Assembly: GCF_958295425.1 (NCBI RefSeq)
Contig: NC_081139.1
Span: forward strand, 19,694,388-19,758,387
Source: Solea solea
Lineage: Eukaryota; Chordata; Actinopteri; Pleuronectiformes; Soleidae
DNA length: 64,000 bases
Direction: 5' to 3'
The first letter of the stretch is position 1, and each line of letters starts with the position of its first letter. A model generated the notes under the pieces. It was not told the origin of the DNA. It made no database searches and saw only the letters and a program-made list of their open reading frames with translations. This document shows positions 13,263 through 26,200 of the stretch, in pieces. The translations under genes and the position numbers were made by a program.

Positions 13263-13737
13263 CTGGCCTATAGGTTGTAATTTGTGCTTGCATTGTGTTT
13301 TTCTGGTCTGTTCTCTGATAAAATGTTTTGTTTTTGGTCTGTTTTTTGTCCATTCTCTGGTTGTTAGTTTTGTAATTGCAGTGTTCTTTGTTTCTTGTAT
13401 TGTTTTTCTGTCCTGCTGTGTTTGACCCACCATAGAAACCAGATATTGGTCCATCTCAACAGGCTTATCCTAATATAATACATTTTATGTCTTGGCTTGT
13501 GGATGTGGATGTCTTTTCCTTTGAGTTCATTATGATGTTCTCATCCTGTCTACAATTATCATGTGGTTTAAAGGAGAACATGTGTAGCCTGTAGATCAGT
13601 TCATCCTGCTTGATTTACACACTGCATTTAAACACTATAAAACACTGTCTTGTCTGCAGAGTTGTGCAATGGCTCTTTTATGTTTAAATAATGAATTATT
13701 TAATCATTGTCTCTCTTCTTCTGCCGTCTCCTGACAG

Positions 13738-13960
13738 GATTCGTCCTCAGATGGCCAAGGAGAAGATCGAGGGCTGTCACGTTTGCACCATGGTCACACG
13801 CGGAGAACCACAGGTTCTGCTGGGAAAGGACAAGGCCTTCACCTACGACTATGTGTTTGACCTTGACTCAGAGCAGAACAACATCTACCAGGCCTGTGTG
13901 TACAAGCTCATTGAAGGCTGCTTCGAGGGATACAATGCCACCGTGTTCGCCTATGGTCAG
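13738..13960 (+). CDS. kif21b: kif21b exon 2: motor domain, first strands
   Basis: Residues 1-74. The first base completes an Arg codon from exon 1. The acceptor is CTGACAG and the donor GTAGGA. It opens with [13 protein letters not shown], the first motor strand with the nucleotide-pocket RPxx motif, and ends with NATVFAYGQ, so the intron interrupts the P-loop just after GQ. The [15 protein letters not shown] segment is typical of KIF21 proteins. Confidence 0.97.
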
Positions 13961-15988
13961 GTAGGATGGCAAGGCTTTGAGTTTAATGGATTATTTTAAT
14001 TTTACTTGATGAAATATTATTCCATATTTTTGTGGTTCTGGTTCATATTACGGATTTTGCTGCAGTTTAATTTTAATTAGGGAAGTCGCATTCCCAACAA
14101 GTTAAGATGTGTATACTGTATCTCAGCGACATCTCAACAGATCAGGATGAATTTTCATGTCATACTTATGTAAGATGGTAACAGCTATAAGCAGATAAAG
14201 TTCTATACAAATCCAGAAAGTCTTCTGGATCCAGTGGATCAAAATGTAAAGATTTCAGGTTAAACATTGGTAACAAAGAGTTTAAAGCTTGGCTGAGGTA
14301 TGTGCTCTTGTTGTGTAACTAATTACTTCCTTTTTTACCTGAAAAACTGGAATCAAATTTCTTTGTATGTGTACTTATACTTGGCCAATAATGCTAGATT
14401 TGTATCTTGAATCATTTCTAAATGGTTTATAAAATATATGGCTCTATTTATTATACTTATTGTTAATCACAAATTGGACTACATACAGCACTTGTGAATA
14501 CACACAAAATCACATTACATGTAAGGTGCATAGTGTTTAAAGGATAAAATCAGAGCTTTAAGTGTCAATTTAATACGTTTCAGACGGGTTCAGGGAAGAC
14601 ATACACCATGGGAACAGGCTTCGACATGAGCCTGAGCCAGCTGGAGCAGGGTATCATTCCGCGGGCTGTCCACCAGCTGTTTGAGGGAATCCAGAACCGG
14701 AGGCTGCAAGCTCAGGAAGATGGCACCCAGGCACCAGAGTTTAAAGTCAGCGCCCAGTTCCTAGAGGTGAGCTCATGATCATGTACGAGTATGGATGCAC
14801 AGCACATGTAGGACCACACTGCAACACACATTTTAACAGTATAGCTCTGATAGCGGGTGTGGTTAGGGTTAAAATTCATTATAGGGTTCATTATACATCG
14901 CCCTTCCTCGTGCAATACGATAAGCGATACACCAGGGCAAATATGCAAACAATGAAACAAATAACACATGAAGGCGCTCTAAAGTAAACAGTTCCTGCCA
15001 GTTTCACTCGCCGGGTGTCTCTACTTGATGATTGTGTTAGGTATCGTGATGTATCGCTATATCATTGTCTTGCAATGTATCGATTATCGCAGAATCGTTG
15101 TATTGCAATGTTATTTGTATCGTGGATCATGTATCGTGTATTGTATCGTGAGGCAACCTGTGATTTCCACCCCTAGTATATGAGTGTCCTCACTAAGAGT
15201 GCTTTACAAGAATGTGTGTGTGTATTCTTGTATTCAGGATCTTTTCTGGTGTAAACACTGAACTTGTCAGGTCCCTATGGAGACCACAACCTGGTCCTAA
15301 TGAGGCAGAACCTCATCTGAAGATCTGGTTAAGTTTAAGGCTAAGATTTGTTTTGTGGTTGAGGTTGAGGTTAAGGTTAAGGTGTTAACTGGTGATGGTT
15401 ACAGCCGTCCAAATGAAGGAAATTCAACTAGAATCCTTAAAAGGGCAGCTGTGTCTGTATGTGTATGTGCTGTTGCATATGGGTCCACATTAACTCTAAC
15501 CAGATGCGGCAAAACAGAAGGACGAGGAGAATCACCCCCCTCTTTCACAAACAGGAAGTGACAACCTGATGACAGATGGCTGAAATGTCTGCTTGTGCTT
15601 TGTTGGACCTGATTAATGTCGGCCATTACCTCTGACATTATTCCTCATCACTGCGGGGATGAAGATGGATCAGAGCGAGGGAGGGATGGTTGTGTAGGAG
15701 AAATGTAATAATATGACATGTAATGGTTTCTGTCAGGCAAATGTTTAGGTGCGGATTGGGGGGGTGATTGTCTATATGTGGGTGTGTGTATATATGATGT
15801 GATTATGTCAATAATCATTTCACAATAACAATTTTAATAGAATAAGCACTCATTCTGTCGAGCTAATTTCCTTTCTTGCCAGTCTGGTCCCAGTGTGTTT
15901 CTAGGTTTCTCAGGTCATAAGGTTATCTCTGTTGATTATAAGCAGATGGATGTGTTTATGTGTGGAGGGGGTTAGGGTGGATATATAG

Positions 15989-16030
<42 letters not shown>

Positions 16031-19000
16031 GGGGAGTGGCAGTAGGTGGGAACAGCTGAGCTCTCAGCTGACCTCTGTTGCCCTCATTGGTTTTTGAGAG
16101 GTCAATTACCGAGACGACAGAGCTGTGTGCAAATAAGTCTCATCACAGCAAAAAATAACATTTTTATGGAACTTTTAGACTTAAGTTTCAGTTTATTCAA
16201 TAAAAACCTGTTTTCACTGATAAGATCTTTAAGTTTAGTGTTAATGACAGTGAATTTAAAGTTCCTTTATTATCTTTCTGAACATCTTGCAAACTCTTTC
16301 TATGTATTTATTTTGATGATATTTCCTTGGAGATTTTTAAAAATAGTAAGAAATATTGTCTATGGATCATTGCCCGAGTTATACAGTATACTCGATATTA
16401 TCCATTAAAATACATCTGTCTGTGTCTGTGACTCTTGTTTGTCATAGTTGTACAACGAAGAGGTCCTGGACCTATTTGATGGAACCAGAGATCCAGAAAG
16501 TCGGAACAGGAAGTCCAACATTAAGATCCATGAGGACGCCAACGGCAGCATCTACACAACTGGAGTCACATCCAGACTAGTCCAGTCAGAGGAAGAGGTG
16601 GGTACACTTTTTCACATTGGTCTATATCATCTATTGTTTGTGGGTTTGTATTGTTAGGTACTATTTGTTGTACAAAAAGTATAGTATGATAAAATCATAA
16701 ATAGTGGAAAAAAAAAAAAAAATTCAATGATTAAACTAGAAGTAGCCTATTTTTAGTGTTTTGGTTGATTTTTTTTAATGAATCGAGCCAATTAATTAAA
16801 TTTAAATGAAATTAAAATTTGATTAATGTTGCTAAATACACGTATAACCCTTTTTGACATTTTTAAATTAGATTTCTTTGGGAAAAATGTTGGTTTTGAC
16901 TTTTTTGATGTATTTAAACTAATGTTTAGTTTAGTAAACCCATACATGTTTATTAAAGAAAAGCTATGTTATGTTAGACCTCTGCAGGACCCAAAAAAGG
17001 CCTTGTATATAATTGGTATTGGCCAAAGAAAAAGACCAGAGCAATTTCTTCTGCTTCGTTCAAGCCTAATTTTAAAGTAAATTTTATTGTTTATGCTACA
17101 TTTTTATAGTTTTAGAAGAAGGCAAATTTAAATGCCTTCTTCTAATACTATTGTAAACCTCAGTTGTTATATTTTACTGTGCATATGACAATAAACCTCT
17201 TGTATGTATTTTATATTTGATTTGCTGTCTTTGATTTTTCAATGGTCTCAGACTTAAAATACCTTCCAATTTCTTTTATAAATTCAGATTACTTGTCTGG
17301 ATTTTCTAACTAAGAGTTCAGAGCTTCTATTTGAGCCTAAAAAAATGTGAGTCATGTTAGAGTAAGTGAAAATACACTACAAACAGATACATGTAAGGAT
17401 GTAGTGGAGTGTTGGACTGAAAGGGGAAGAGAAGAAAAGCTGTAGATATATCCTTTCAACTCACATTGTTGACTCCTTCAGGCGAGTTTCTTTTCTTAGC
17501 ATCAGACATGTGAGGTTCAGTTTCTTTTACTTACATTCATGCATCATGGATGAGTAACAGTTCTCATGAAGGAGAGCTGGCAGTGAAGACGAAGGAGTAT
17601 GTGTTAGGGTCAAGAGGGCTGCAGGAGGGAGGGGATGTGATGAGGAAAGAGGTCAACGGAGGAGACAGATGGTGATTAAGAGCCAAAAAAGACTCCTACT
17701 CTGTGATGCTATAGTTTCCTTTTAAAACAGGTGATAGAGTTTTAAACGGAAGCTGAAATGAAGATGAGAGTGGAAGAGGTGAGGCAGTTTGGCCACGTTG
17801 AGCCTCATGCTTCACATTCCCTACGTACACTTCAGACAGATGAGAGACAAGTGGAGACAGATGTGAACTCCTGTGGGAGACAGGAGAGTGAGTGTGGGGG
17901 TGATGGAGTCACAGGGGAGAGATATTGGCAGCCCTTTTTGAACAAGTAGCTAAAAACCTAGTTTTTTGTATGTTTGAAGTTGTGGCTCAGTGGGTTGTTT
18001 TTCAACCATAAGATTGAGGGCTAAATTCCGGGCTGTGCTCGTCTACATGCAGATGTGTCCCTGTGCAAGACCTGCGACTTTAAGTTTCTCCTGACATCTG
18101 TGCTGACAGCATGTGAATGTATTTACAGTATATATATGTATATGTGAATGACGAAAACTGTAACGTAAAGCAGCTTTGAGTGGTCATTAAGGCTAGAATA
18201 TACAGACCATTTCCTCTTAAAACTAGAAAAGAATTAGAATTTTGAATTAGAAGCTGAAACGAAGTGGAACTTAGCCTTGTGAAGACAGACGTGAACTCCT
18301 GTGAGACACATCATGTGGAGGTGATGTAGTCACGGGAAGAAGGGAAAGGAAATCAAACAGTGGACAGAAAATGTAAAGATGTTGCTGTTGGCAGCTTTTT
18401 GAAAGAGTGGCTCAAATTGTGTTTGTCGAAAGTCTGGAGTCATGCAAAAAAAAAGTGATTTCCTCTCAAAGATCAGTTATTAGGTTATTTCTTTTTCTTT
18501 AGTTCATTTCAATTTAAGTCATGATCAAATGTCCTGTGTGTGTTTTCCTGCAGCTGCTGCAGTGTCTGAAGCTCGGCGCTCTGTCCCGCACCACGGCCAG
18601 CACACAGATGAATGCTCAGAGCTCCCGCTCGCACGCCATCTTCACCATCTACCTGTGTCAGATGAGAGTCTGCCAGCAGCCGCTCATGGTGAGAGTGGGG
18701 TCAGTGGGTGGACGGGTGAGGTTTGCAGGGGAAGCTGCAAACCTCAGGGGAACAGGGGAAGCTCATTTCAGCCCTGGTTATTTATACATAAATTCTTACA
18801 TAGATTGTGCAAAGGAACAACTAGAACCAGGAAACACGATAATTATATTTATACGATATCGCCAAGCAAGTCACACACAAAAACCTTTTAATGTGGAGGC
18901 TGCTACGAGAATATGGAAATTACCTAAGACGATCCGTCATCCGTGATAAACAGCTGACCCTGAAAGCACTAGTGACACATTCTAATCTAAGTGCACGTTT

Positions 19001-20185
19001 AGTATTGACATGTAAATACAACACAGTACATATTTGATGACATTTTAGAGGAAGCTGAGCTTCCCTTGCTGTCTTAGAGCAGTCACCGCTGCTGTGTTTG
19101 GAATGTGAAAAGAAATGTGTATATTTTTGGGGGGAAAAATTAGAAAAAAATTCTGAATATTTGTAGCATCGTCATTTATCTTGCCACCCATGCTCACAGA
19201 ATGGAGGAGGGGAGAACGGGGAGGTGAACGGTGTGGAATCCAACCCCATCGCTCAGCCGGAGTACGAGACGCTGATGGCCAAGTTTCATTTTGTGGACCT
19301 GGCTGGATCTGAGAGGCTGAAACGCACAGGAGCCACAGGAGAGAGAGCCAGGGAGGGGATCTCTATCAACTGTGGACTGGTGAGACAGACAAGAGAGGAC
19401 ACGTCTATGTGTGTGTGTGTAGTTGTATTTGTTATAGGGATGAGCCCATAAGATACTCAGTATTGGTCAGATACTGGTAAAAATCACTCGATCGGATATT
19501 GGACAGATAAAAATGTAAAATCTGATTTGGGCTGTTTATTTTCTGCTTTAGGGGAGGAGAATATTTGTTACAAAGGAGAATTATGTCTTTGTAAAAGCTT
19601 CAAATGGCACTTTAGGACCTTTTCTGTCACAAACACTGACCTTGTCAGGACCAGCAGTCGTCAGGTAGATCAAACCCCGGTCCTAATGAGGCAGAAACTG
19701 AAGATTTCTGAAGAACTGGTTAAGTTTAAGACTAAGATTTGAATTGGGGTTAGGTTAACGTTAGGGTTACGTTTAGGTTCAGGGACAATGCCTTTGTTTA
19801 GGCTGTCAAAATGAATGGATTGTCCTGAGAAGAACTATTTAATACTGTACTTACATGCACTGCTGTTAAAAATGTTAGCATGTTTGTAATCAGTTCTGTG
19901 AATATGTTGGTCTATTCTGTGTGTGTGTGTGTGTGTGTCATAGCTGGCCCTGGGAAATGTGATCAGTGCTTTAGGAGATCAGAGTAAGAAGAGCGGACAT
20001 GTTCCATACAGAGACTCCAAACTCACACGTCTACTGCAGGATTCTTTAGGAGGCAACAGGTATGTTAGCACACATACACATGCACATACACATACACATA
20101 AACACTTACTAGGGCTTTCACCTTTTCCAAAAAGTCAATGACACGCACAACGTACCTTCAAAAATATTTGGATATTCCCCCTGTC

Positions 20186-20217
<32 letters not shown>

Positions 20218-23200
20218 TCACTATTTAGTACTACTTTTACCCTTAGTCATGCTAGCTTGAACTCTTGTTGAGCTGCTTGTACGTGGTGCATCCTCCATTG
20301 CCTCACTTGGGTAAAGCTAACGGCTAAGCTACAATATGACTCCTTACTTTGTTATTTGCTCGAAACACTTCCACACACACCGTTTTCCAGATGCTTTGGT
20401 GTCGCGATTGTCTGCTCAGGAGGATGAATTAGCTTCCTCGTGTCCTCCATTTTCATCACAAAACAAGATTATTCAATTATTAATCCATTACTAAATTAAT
20501 CGTCAACTATTTTGAACATTGAGTGTTTATTTCAATCATTAAAACAAGCATTCTGATTATGCAGCTTCTTAAACGTGGATATTTCCTGGTTTCTTTTGCT
20601 CCATTTAACAAATACGTCATTAAAACAAGACAAAACAAAACATTTAAGAACATCATCATTTTCAGGTTTGGTAAACACTGGTCAACATTTTCTGACATTT
20701 TATGGACCAAACAACTACTCTACTAATCAAGAAAATAATCCACAGAATAACCAATTATGTAATCATTAGTTGCAGCTATAAACATCACTGTCATATTCTT
20801 CTAATGGGTCAAGTGCGGCTCCAAGGCTAACCTGTGCTCACAGTGCCCTCTGCTGGATCACACAGTAATTACCTCAAACGGTCTGGTACCCTTCTGGGCT
20901 GGATATTTTGAACTAAAAGAGGGTTTTAAAAGGTTGAATGGATATTCAATTTCTCGTTAAAAGGTGACAACCCTAAAACATACACACATATCTTCTGCAG
21001 TCATGAGTCACTTATTACCAATTTCTTTCTTCTTCCACTCCAGTCGCACGGTGATGATAGCCTGTGTCAGTCCTTCAGACCGGGACTTCATGGAGACCCT
21101 GAACACGCTGAAGTACGCCAACCGTGCCCGAAACATCAAGAACAAGGTGGTGGTGAACCAGGACAAGACCAGCCAGCAGATCAACACCCTTCGCGCTGAG
21201 ATAGCCCGACTTCAGCTGGAGCTGATGGAGTACAAGGCGGTGAGAGAGGAAGAGAAATGCACAAAGAAATAATAAAGATATGGAGGAGGTGAAAGGAGAG
21301 TGAGGTGTGAATGAAGGGAGAGAAATGAAAAGTGACGGTTTGAAGAGAAGAGCAATGACATGGCTGTCAGTGTAAGTGATGCAATGAGTCTGTAAGAGAG
21401 GGATGAAACTGAAGATAGTAACTGGCTACAAGAAGGGGAAAAAGACAAGGTGAATTGGAACAAAACAAGATGGCAGTTCATAAAAAACAGAGAGATGATG
21501 AGACTGAAGAGACAAGATAGAACCAGGGAGCGACTCCACTTGTTGCTAAAAGAGAATTCCGCTTCAATTTCCGTTCACATTGTAGTAGTTGTTTTATTAG
21601 TTAGTCCTGAGAGATTCAAAAATGGTTTAAAATCTAAAAAGGCGTTTCATTTTACGCATTGTGAGGAGACATACGTGGAGAGATTGCTGCATCCATCCAA
21701 GAAATGGGAGAAAAGTGCAAGTTAACATTTACATCATCTTTGGCATTTGGGGAAACAAGAGATGAGCAATTATTTCCCCTAGATCATCATTTTCTGATGT
21801 AATATAAGAGGGTTACCATGGTTACTAGTGGGGAGTTAATATATGACTGTGATGAGGAAATGGGCTGACCTCCATGTAATGTGACTGGAGATAATGGTGT
21901 GTTGGAGTGTTGAAGCTGTGAGTAAATAGTGACTTTCTGTTTGGAAGCTGACACAACAGGATTGTTTTATCGTTATTCATCATTCAGAACACAACACTAG
22001 TTATTGTAGAGCCACCAAATCACCAGCTGATTATAAACAACAGCGATGTGTTTCTGTTGGAATGCAGCATCCAGTTCTATGCAACAGCACAGATTTAAAA
22101 AAACAGCTCTGTGTTTTCAGTGTCCTGGCTGTTGTTATTCACACTGTTTGCTTGTCTGTGCAGGGGAAACGCGTCGCATGTGAGGATGGTTCAGAGGGGC
22201 TCAGTGACCTGTATCAGGAGAACACCATGCTGCAGAGAGAAAGTGACACACTGCGTCTCAGGGTCAAGGCCATGCAGGAGACCATAGACCACCTCAACAC
22301 GCGTGTGACACACCTGCTGGCCAACGAGGTCAGCAACCTGCTGACCAAGTCAGGTACGTGATGGAGATCTGTCATTATTTTACATGTATTAACCATCAAG
22401 ATGACAGTCATTTTATAAGTTCCTCATCTTTTTAATATTGTCATAGTGTTTATTTAATATTAGGAAAGTGTCAAAATGTTGTTTACAAGAGGGTCCTGGC
22501 TGAGACAGGCAGCTGCACATATAACAGGGTTACAGACAGACAGACAGACACTAACAAATAAGAGTAACATTTACAGACACAAAGTATGATATTCATAAAA
22601 TATTAAAAAAAGGATAAAAAACAGAAGGATAAAATATACACCGTAAAAATTAAGCCATAGTTTCCACCACTTGAAATAATACTTTAGGACTTTAAATAAG
22701 AAAGTAACAGACACAAATCTTTCTTTATTTTTCATGTGTTAAAAATAAAAGAAAATAACATTTTTGCCAGTACTGCATTCTTACTTCACAAAGTACTTTT
22801 TTCTGACCTGATCTTCTTTTGACCTCTGACCTCTAGGTGAGGGCAATGAGGAGATTGGGGCTCTAATCCAGAACTACATCCGAGAGGTTGAAGAACTCAG
22901 GTAAGAATTCAAAAACAAATATAACAAATATTATATATAATTATAATTTATTTGTTATATGTGTGTCAAATGTTCTTGTTGGTAATAGATGTCTGTTTAA
23001 ATCCGTTGCACTGATCTTGTCACATTTCTGCTCCCTCTGTCAGAACCAAGCTTCTCGAGAGCGAGGCCATGAACGAGTCGTTGCGACGGCAGGCGGTCCG
23101 TCTTTCTTCCCGCCCTCAGTTCTCCTCCTCCACCCTCAGCCCTGCACCGGGACACCCGCCTGGCTCCTCCCCTGCCCCGGTGTCCATGGAGGCCGAGATG

Positions 23201-26200
23201 ACGGACGTGTTACGCCGAGCCAAGGTGGACATTGAGAGGCTGAAGAAGAAGGAAAGGAGGCAGAGGAGGATGAGGTGAGGAGAGGAGTGCACATACAAGA
23301 TTTTACTTCAGTTACCAAATGGTTCATATCCAAAAACATTTATGTACGTTTTACTCCCACATAGACTTTATAAGGAAAAATCCAACAAACATAGTATCAC
23401 AAAGATTTTTAGGTTGAACATATTTGTTGGAGAATCATTTTCAGGAAATATTGCGATCTTTAGCAGTATATCACAATGTTTTTAAATATTACAATAATAT
23501 ATTGAACATAGTTTTGTTGCTTGTAATGCAAACAAGTCATATTGATTCAAAGCATTGTGAAATGAGTCAGCCTTTCAGCTCCACACAACCCTCTGTGCTC
23601 CTCGGTGTAGCAGTGTATAGATCTCGTCTTGTCTGGTGACATTCCCGAGCTGCACATAAACATTGTGCTAGTAAAGCGAGACAAACGAGTTGTAGAATGA
23701 CTGAAAACACAAAAAAGCATCCACAGGAAGTCTCAGAAGTGAATTCTCCTGCACAAAAAAAAACGCTTTGTGTTTCACAGGATAAACACTTCTTGTCCCC
23801 GCCCACCCCTGTGCTGCAGCTGTATACACACAAATGCTCCCTCAGTCAGGTCTGACGGTTTGCTTGAGCCTGTTTTCCAATGAAGATAATTTTACATCAT
23901 ATCTGTATGCAAACACCAAACAGAGGCAGAATAACAACAACAACAACAAAACTCACCATATCTTATGCACTGCAGCTTTAAGTGGCACATCACAAGTCAA
24001 TTAGGGCTTTGGGGCAAAGTTCTATACAGGATTGGGATGCAGCCAGTGCTCAGTAGTAAAGCTGGCTTGGACACAAAAAGTGGTCCAGTGGGTCATGAGG
24101 GAGCAGAGCACACAGCCTAACACACTCATTTAGGTTTAATGGGATAAAGATGGAAGTAAACGAGGGAAAACAAGAAGAAGAATGAAGGTGGTAATAAAAC
24201 ATAAAGAGCTAAAAGGGCAAGACGTATGTACAGTGTATGAGCAGATGAAGAGGTCCTAACGACTTCAGAGGGTTGATATTACCAAGAGCTTGGCAGCACT
24301 CCCAAAGCCTTAATGGTGGATGTGAGGAGTGTGAGTATTTTCACTTAAAGGAGAAAGAGGCCATGGTTAATCCAGGTGTTAACATCTGTCCTGAGTGATC
24401 TGATCTCAGAGTGAAGTGTGACTGTTCACGCCTAGCATTGAAATGTGTCTTGGATGTGTTTCTTGTGATCACATGCAGTAGGATCAGATCTGGATTTTGG
24501 TTATTTTAAGTTGTTTTAGGGAAACAAAGAGTAAAACAGGGTTTATTTAAATAGCTTTAACAGTGATGTGCTGCTGTGGCTTAACTGTTATTTTTCTCCT
24601 CTGACAGTCCGGAGTTGGAGAAAGGTCTGAAGAAGCGTGTGAAGCTGCACATGCACGAGAACGGAGAGAATGGACAGATCGGGGAAAATGGACAAAACGG
24701 ACAGAATGGAGAGATCGATTCAGACGACAATTACGCCGAGGTAAGGTTACAAATTTGTGAACGTGGGAGTAAATGTTGGCCACGATCAAAACTGTCAGAT
24801 TTTATCAAGTCTCATGTCAGCGTTTGTATGTGCAGGACATCATGTCTCCGCTGCAGGAGGAGAGTGGCTGTGAGGAGGACGAGGGGGAGGACGAGGAGGA
24901 GGGCAGGGAGGAGGATGACGAGTTTGACAGCGACGAGAGCCTGGTGGATTCTGACTCTGACTCTGATGAGAAAGGTAAGTCTCTGACAGCTGCAACCACA
25001 CACGCACACACTCACACACACCAGACCTCTGTTTTTTGTCAGGCTTGATTTATGTCACTTCCTGTCAAGACATCTTTGAACCTTTTAAAAGAAACATGAC
25101 TCAATTTAAGCCCGATGTCGGGAAGATTGAAACACATGCGTGTGAGTGTTTTTGTGTGAGTGTGGCTGAGGTTGTGTTGACATTTATATACAAATACAAA
25201 AATAATGTTTTTCTGACCTTTGTCTGTCAACCCGCAGCTAACTTCCAGGCAGACCTCGCTGACCTGACCTGCGAGATCGAGATCAAACAGAAGCTGATCG
25301 ACGAGCTGGAGAACAGTCAGCGGAGGCTGCTGATGCTGAAGCTGCAGTACGAGGAGAAGCTCATCCTGCTGCAGAACAAGATCAGAGACACTCAGCTGGA
25401 GAGAGACCGAGTGCTGCAGAACCTCAGTGAGCACCATGGGATTTGTAGTCCATAGATATTGTTGGGGATTAACAAAACAAGTTGGATGGATGATCAGCAC
25501 TAAAGTAATAATAAGTGTCGTCTAATCAAATCAGATCAGATAAAGTGTTTTTTGTTTGCACAATAACAAAGTGTTTCTCATAAAAGCACTCACACAGGCG
25601 CATAAATATCAGCAAACACATTAAAGCCAGAATCAATAATTAAAAATGTTGAGGAAATGCTATTTTACATGGCGATACCACTGGAAACAGTGTTGTATGT
25701 GAATAAATGAAACAAAAAAAAACATTAATAAAGTCCTCATAATAAATTATAAGCGTATTTAAAATAAGTAAATACAATATATCAAAAGTAAATGGAACAG
25801 GAAGTGATAAGAAACTAAAACACTGTGACATACCCAACAGTAAAACAGGCTACTATAAAGTTAAATCTTAAATCTTCTTTTAAAAATATCAACACTATGC
25901 TGATAACGTTTCCTGAAAAACATCATCTCCATTGCCACACAGTGTCCATGGAGAACTACACGGAGGAGAAGGCGAGCCGGATCAAGCAGGAGTACGAGAA
26001 ACGTCTCAAGGAGATGAACCGCGACCTGCTGAAGCTCCAGACGGCGCAGAAGGAGCACGCGCGTCTCCTCAAGAACCAGGGGAGGTACGAACGGGAGCTG
26101 AAGAAACTCCAGGGCGAGGTCAACGACATGAAGAAAGCCAAGGTGAAAGGGTGTGGAGAGAGAGACGAGAATCTGAGTGTTGAGGAAAACATGAAAAGGC

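Larger units (their letters stand above)
1..13737 (+). other. Non-coding 5' region, probably kif21b intron 1
   Basis: No coding exon was recognised in this stretch. Exon 2 begins by completing a split Arg codon, so exon 1 must end in a short coding segment finishing with the first two bases of an Arg codon before GT. I looked for such a segment (encoding something like VAVR) and did not find one, so exon 1 and the promoter are probably upstream of the window. The region holds (GT)n tracts, a LINE 3' tail, SINE-like and MITE-like copies and a GATACA-type minisatellite, listed separately. The short open frames in it are low-complexity or unsupported. Confidence 0.7.
14767..16447 (+). other. Intron 3, with MITE-like and minisatellite-like repeats
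   Basis: Non-coding. It holds a degenerate 'TATCGTGATGTATCG' repeat (about 14910-15180), a copy of the 'CTGGTCCTAATGAGGCAG' family (about 15190-15400) and a (GT)n tract at 15990-16028. No exon was seen. Confidence 0.75.
20060..21043 (+). other. Intron 7, with (AC)n and a MITE
   Basis: Contains a (CA)n tract at 20186-20213 and a MITE-like copy at about 20465-20780. No exon was seen. Confidence 0.75.

Noticed and set aside
1..13737. Exon 1 and promoter of kif21b
   Set aside because: No short ATG-led segment ending in a VAVR-like sequence and a phase-matched donor was found, so I do not place it in the window.
17981..18060. A possible tRNA gene (perfect box A, box-B-like sequence)
   Set aside because: Box B is mutated, no cloverleaf forms, and the body and tail are those of a SINE.
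25039..25500. A 153-codon minus-strand frame
   Set aside because: It is the antisense shadow of coding exon 14; its Leu/Gln content mirrors the coiled-coil codons.
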